From assembly GCA_030549775.1 (NCBI GenBank), contig CM060177.1, positions 34,874,514-34,938,513 on the forward strand: 64,000 nucleotides of DNA, written 5' to 3'. This stretch comes from Tamarix chinensis (Eukaryota; Streptophyta; Magnoliopsida; Caryophyllales; Tamaricaceae). The notes under the pieces were generated by a model. It saw only the letters and a list, made by a program, of their open reading frames with translations. It was not told the DNA's origin and searched no databases. The position numbers and the translations under genes were made by a program. Numbering within the stretch: position 1 is the first letter of the stretch; each line of letters starts with the position of its first letter. Below, piece after piece: positions 62,201 through 64,000 of the stretch.

Positions 62201-62580
62201 TCCTTTTTATTTCGTTCTCTTCTGTTTCGTGCCAAAAATTTCAGACTCTGCCGCTTCCCTCTCGTACTCTCTTTCTCTTGCGAACCCTTGCACCACCGCT
62301 CAGGCTCCTCTGAATTAAGGGAAATAGTCGCACCGCCATCTCTCCACCACCCCTCTGCCATTATTGCGAACGTAGCCAACATTTGTACCTTCGTCATTGT
62401 CGTTCTCAACTTGTACGCTGTCGCTCCCTTTACGCATGTGTTTTTCTTCCTTCATTGCTTAATTTGTCTCTACTGATATGTGTATATCTATATAAATGCA
62501 TGCATGTTGCACCGAAGAGGTTGTGTTTGATGTGTTGTTCGAAAATCTGTTGTTTGATGTGTTGGTGAAAAATTTTGTTG
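62201..62580 (+). other. GC-richer leader of the CACTA element
   Basis: Pyrimidine-rich sequence with short open frames (62165-62476, 62383-62568) that resemble nothing I recognise. It may be the 5' leader or first exon of the element's transcript. No function is assigned. Confidence 0.3.
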
Positions 62581-62614
62581 TGGCCTTTTTTGATTGTGGT
62601 CGGCCGAGACCTTA

Positions 62615-62617
<3 letters not shown>

Positions 62618-62653
<36 letters not shown>
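62618..62653. repeat. (TA)n microsatellite
   Basis: Uninterrupted AT dinucleotides in the CACTA element. A shorter one is at 62895-62917. Confidence 0.9.
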
Positions 62654-62656
<3 letters not shown>

Positions 62657-62948
62657 GTGTTTATAATCTATTTTATAAAAACATGTATTATTATTTTAAG
62701 AGAATCCACAAGCCTAAAATATATTTTATTATCATAAGATATGTACGTTCTAAGTATAAAATTAAGGTGTATATTTTTTTTAGCACTCACATTATTATAT
62801 ATGCAGATCATGTGTATTTATATGCTTTTTTTAATATATATTTTGTAAGACATGTATTTATATTCCGTAAAATGTGTGTTTATATGTGTTCTATTATATA
62901 TATATATATATATATATAAGATGTGTATATATAATCTAAAATAATTGT

Positions 62949-63120
62949 GGTTAGGGTTAGGGTTGGGATTAGGGGGACGGTTAATGGTAGGGTTAGGGTT
63001 AGGGTTAGGGTTAGCTATAGGTTTAGGATCATTATCTTATGAGGTTTAGTGTTATTTTTTATTATAATTGATTAGGGTTAATTATTGTTAGGGTTAGGGT
63101 TAGGGGGAGGGTTAGGGTTT
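62949..63120 (+). repeat. TTAGGG-type telomere-like tract
   Basis: Two clusters (62949-63015 and 63088-63120) of GGTTAG hexamers with variants. The unit is the six-base TTAGGG, not the plant-typical TTTAGGG seen in reverse in block Q. It sits in a probable intron of the CACTA element, so it need not reflect a telomere. Confidence 0.75.
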
Positions 63121-63258
63121 ATCGTTTATTATACTAAATATAAACTAGGGCTATAGGGAAAAATCCTAAGGATAAGGGTATTGTGCATGGGGAAAAGTTG
63201 AGGAGGTTGGTTGGGCATCGGTGTTGTGATAAAATTAAATAGAGATGAATAATTGTGT

Positions 63259-63325
63259 ATAATAATAATAATAATCATAATAATAATAATAATAATCATA
63301 ATAATAATAATAATAATAATAATCA
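63259..63325. repeat. (TAA)n microsatellite
   Basis: TAA units with a few TCA interruptions. The minus-strand Ile/Met-only open frame here is an artefact. Confidence 0.9.
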
Positions 63326-63343
63326 TATAGGATTTATTAGGTT

Positions 63344-63346
<3 letters not shown>

Positions 63347-63410
<64 letters not shown>

Positions 63411-63417
63411 TATATAT
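63347..63417. repeat. (TA)n microsatellite
   Basis: About 35 TA units with one AATA interruption near the end. Confidence 0.9.
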
Positions 63418-63546
63418 TATCTTATTAATATCTACTTGATTTTACTATGCGTAGCTTGAATGATTTGATGATAGTTTGATGTTTAGCCAGTTTGTTAAAT
63501 ATATAACTAAAGATTATGTCCTTAATATATATTATATACATTACAG

Positions 63547-63726
63547 GACGAAATTCAAGCGTCAGATGGTGAGGAGGAGGTAGACCAATATAACATTGTA
63601 TCATAGGCTATAGGAATTGTAGAACACCCTGGAAGACATAGGGGTCTTGGATTAGGTGTTACGAAAATGAGCGTACGTGGTCGATCTCGTGGTTCTCGTA
63701 ACAGTTTTAATAACGGTATTAGGTAG
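63547..63726 (+). pseudogene. Probable exon of a CACTA-associated protein
   Basis: After a TTACAG acceptor the frame reads DEIQASDGEEEVDQ, a TAG at 63604, then EHPGRHRGLGLGVTK and a short Arg/Ser/Gly tail to a stop at 63724. The EHPGR-RG-G segment resembles the conserved block found in plant En/Spm-associated proteins. That is family recollection and could not be checked here. The internal stop suggests a decayed copy or an incorrect exon boundary. The sequence is short and its function is uncertain. Confidence 0.4.
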
Positions 63727-64000
63727 CGATCTATATATTCTACATACATTTTTAGGTTTGTATTTCGTCTACATCTTTCAGTCTTCCACCCTAGATCTGT
63801 GAACTCTTTACTTTGGGGTGTAGAGCTACCAAGTTGTGGTATGCCCACTAATTTTTATTCCTAAGTATAGTTGGTGTATTGAGACATGCATACCAATTAT
63901 AGATTGATTGAAATTATGGTGTGATTGCAGATTTGGTATGAATTGATGTTGTTTTACATTGTAGATTTGGTAATTGTTTGAACATACAACTGTGTATGTG
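63727..64000. other. Right edge of the window
   Basis: AT-rich sequence inside the CACTA element. I see no supported feature. Confidence 0.4.

Larger units (their letters stand above)
61885..64000 (+). mobile_element. CACTA (En/Spm-type) transposon, left part
   Basis: It starts CACTACTATGGAAAC directly after AAA inside the Copia reading frame. It then has the typical subterminal repeats of TAATAACGG and AACCGTTATTA, a GC-richer leader, and a probable exon near 63547. The right terminus and the 3-base target duplication partner are beyond the window. The CACTAC end, the subterminal repeats and the abrupt end of the Copia frame together support the call. Confidence 0.75.

Noticed and set aside
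62165..62568. A 103-residue open frame after the CACTA subterminal repeats
   Set aside because: No recognisable domain, low-complexity start, and it overlaps the leader. Support is insufficient.

Overview
This is an AT-rich plant nuclear window, most likely from a eudicot. It has no operons or ribosome binding sites. Spliced genes with GT/AG introns lie in a sea of nested transposable elements. No gene in it looks intact. The recognisable coding regions are pseudogenes: two copies of a CAD1-like cinnamyl-alcohol-dehydrogenase-family gene, a Mutator-type (MULE) transposase fused to an OTU protease domain, a plant mobile domain (PMD) gene, a FAR1/FRS-type transposase relic, and a Copia gag-pol.

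The backbone is a large direct segmental duplication. One unit reads: CAD-like gene, spacer, 'block Q' (6621-15818 and about 37648-49953), LTR family B in + orientation, LTR family B in - orientation, then 'block P' (3003-6150, 20510-25414, 53774-57383), after which the next CAD-like copy begins. The window starts inside the end of one unit (1-6150), has a second unit whose CAD copy is missing (6621-25414), and then a third (34890-57383) followed by the CAD copy of a fourth (57830-59027). The copies serve as filled-site and empty-site controls for each other, so several insertions can be dated relative to the duplication without any database.

Insertions resolved this way: a 4.9-kb solo LTR (43112-48015, 5-bp target duplication ATGTA) in Q copy 2; a related LTR cut by the window start (1-1786) inside LTR-B; a small solo LTR (41796-42573); a tRNA-derived SINE (57402-57651, 18-bp target duplication) in P copy 3; a 9,457-bp MULE (25424-34880, 9-bp target duplication) at the P/CAD junction; and a Copia element (from 59028) inside CAD exon 3. 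The Copia is itself interrupted by a CACTA element (from 61885) that runs off the window.

The most unusual unit is the MULE. It carries convergent genes: a 928-codon transposase with FAR1-like zinc-binding, DDE, SWIM and OTU protease regions on the + strand, and a PMD protein on the - strand. Both arms are loaded with short palindromic motifs built on TCGGCAA...TTGCCGA. The transposase has three in-frame stops. The PMD gene has three separate 1-nt frame losses. The element is therefore dead here, but its architecture is readable.

I saw no tRNA, rRNA or CRISPR features. Long stretches of blocks P and Q contain no gene I can support.
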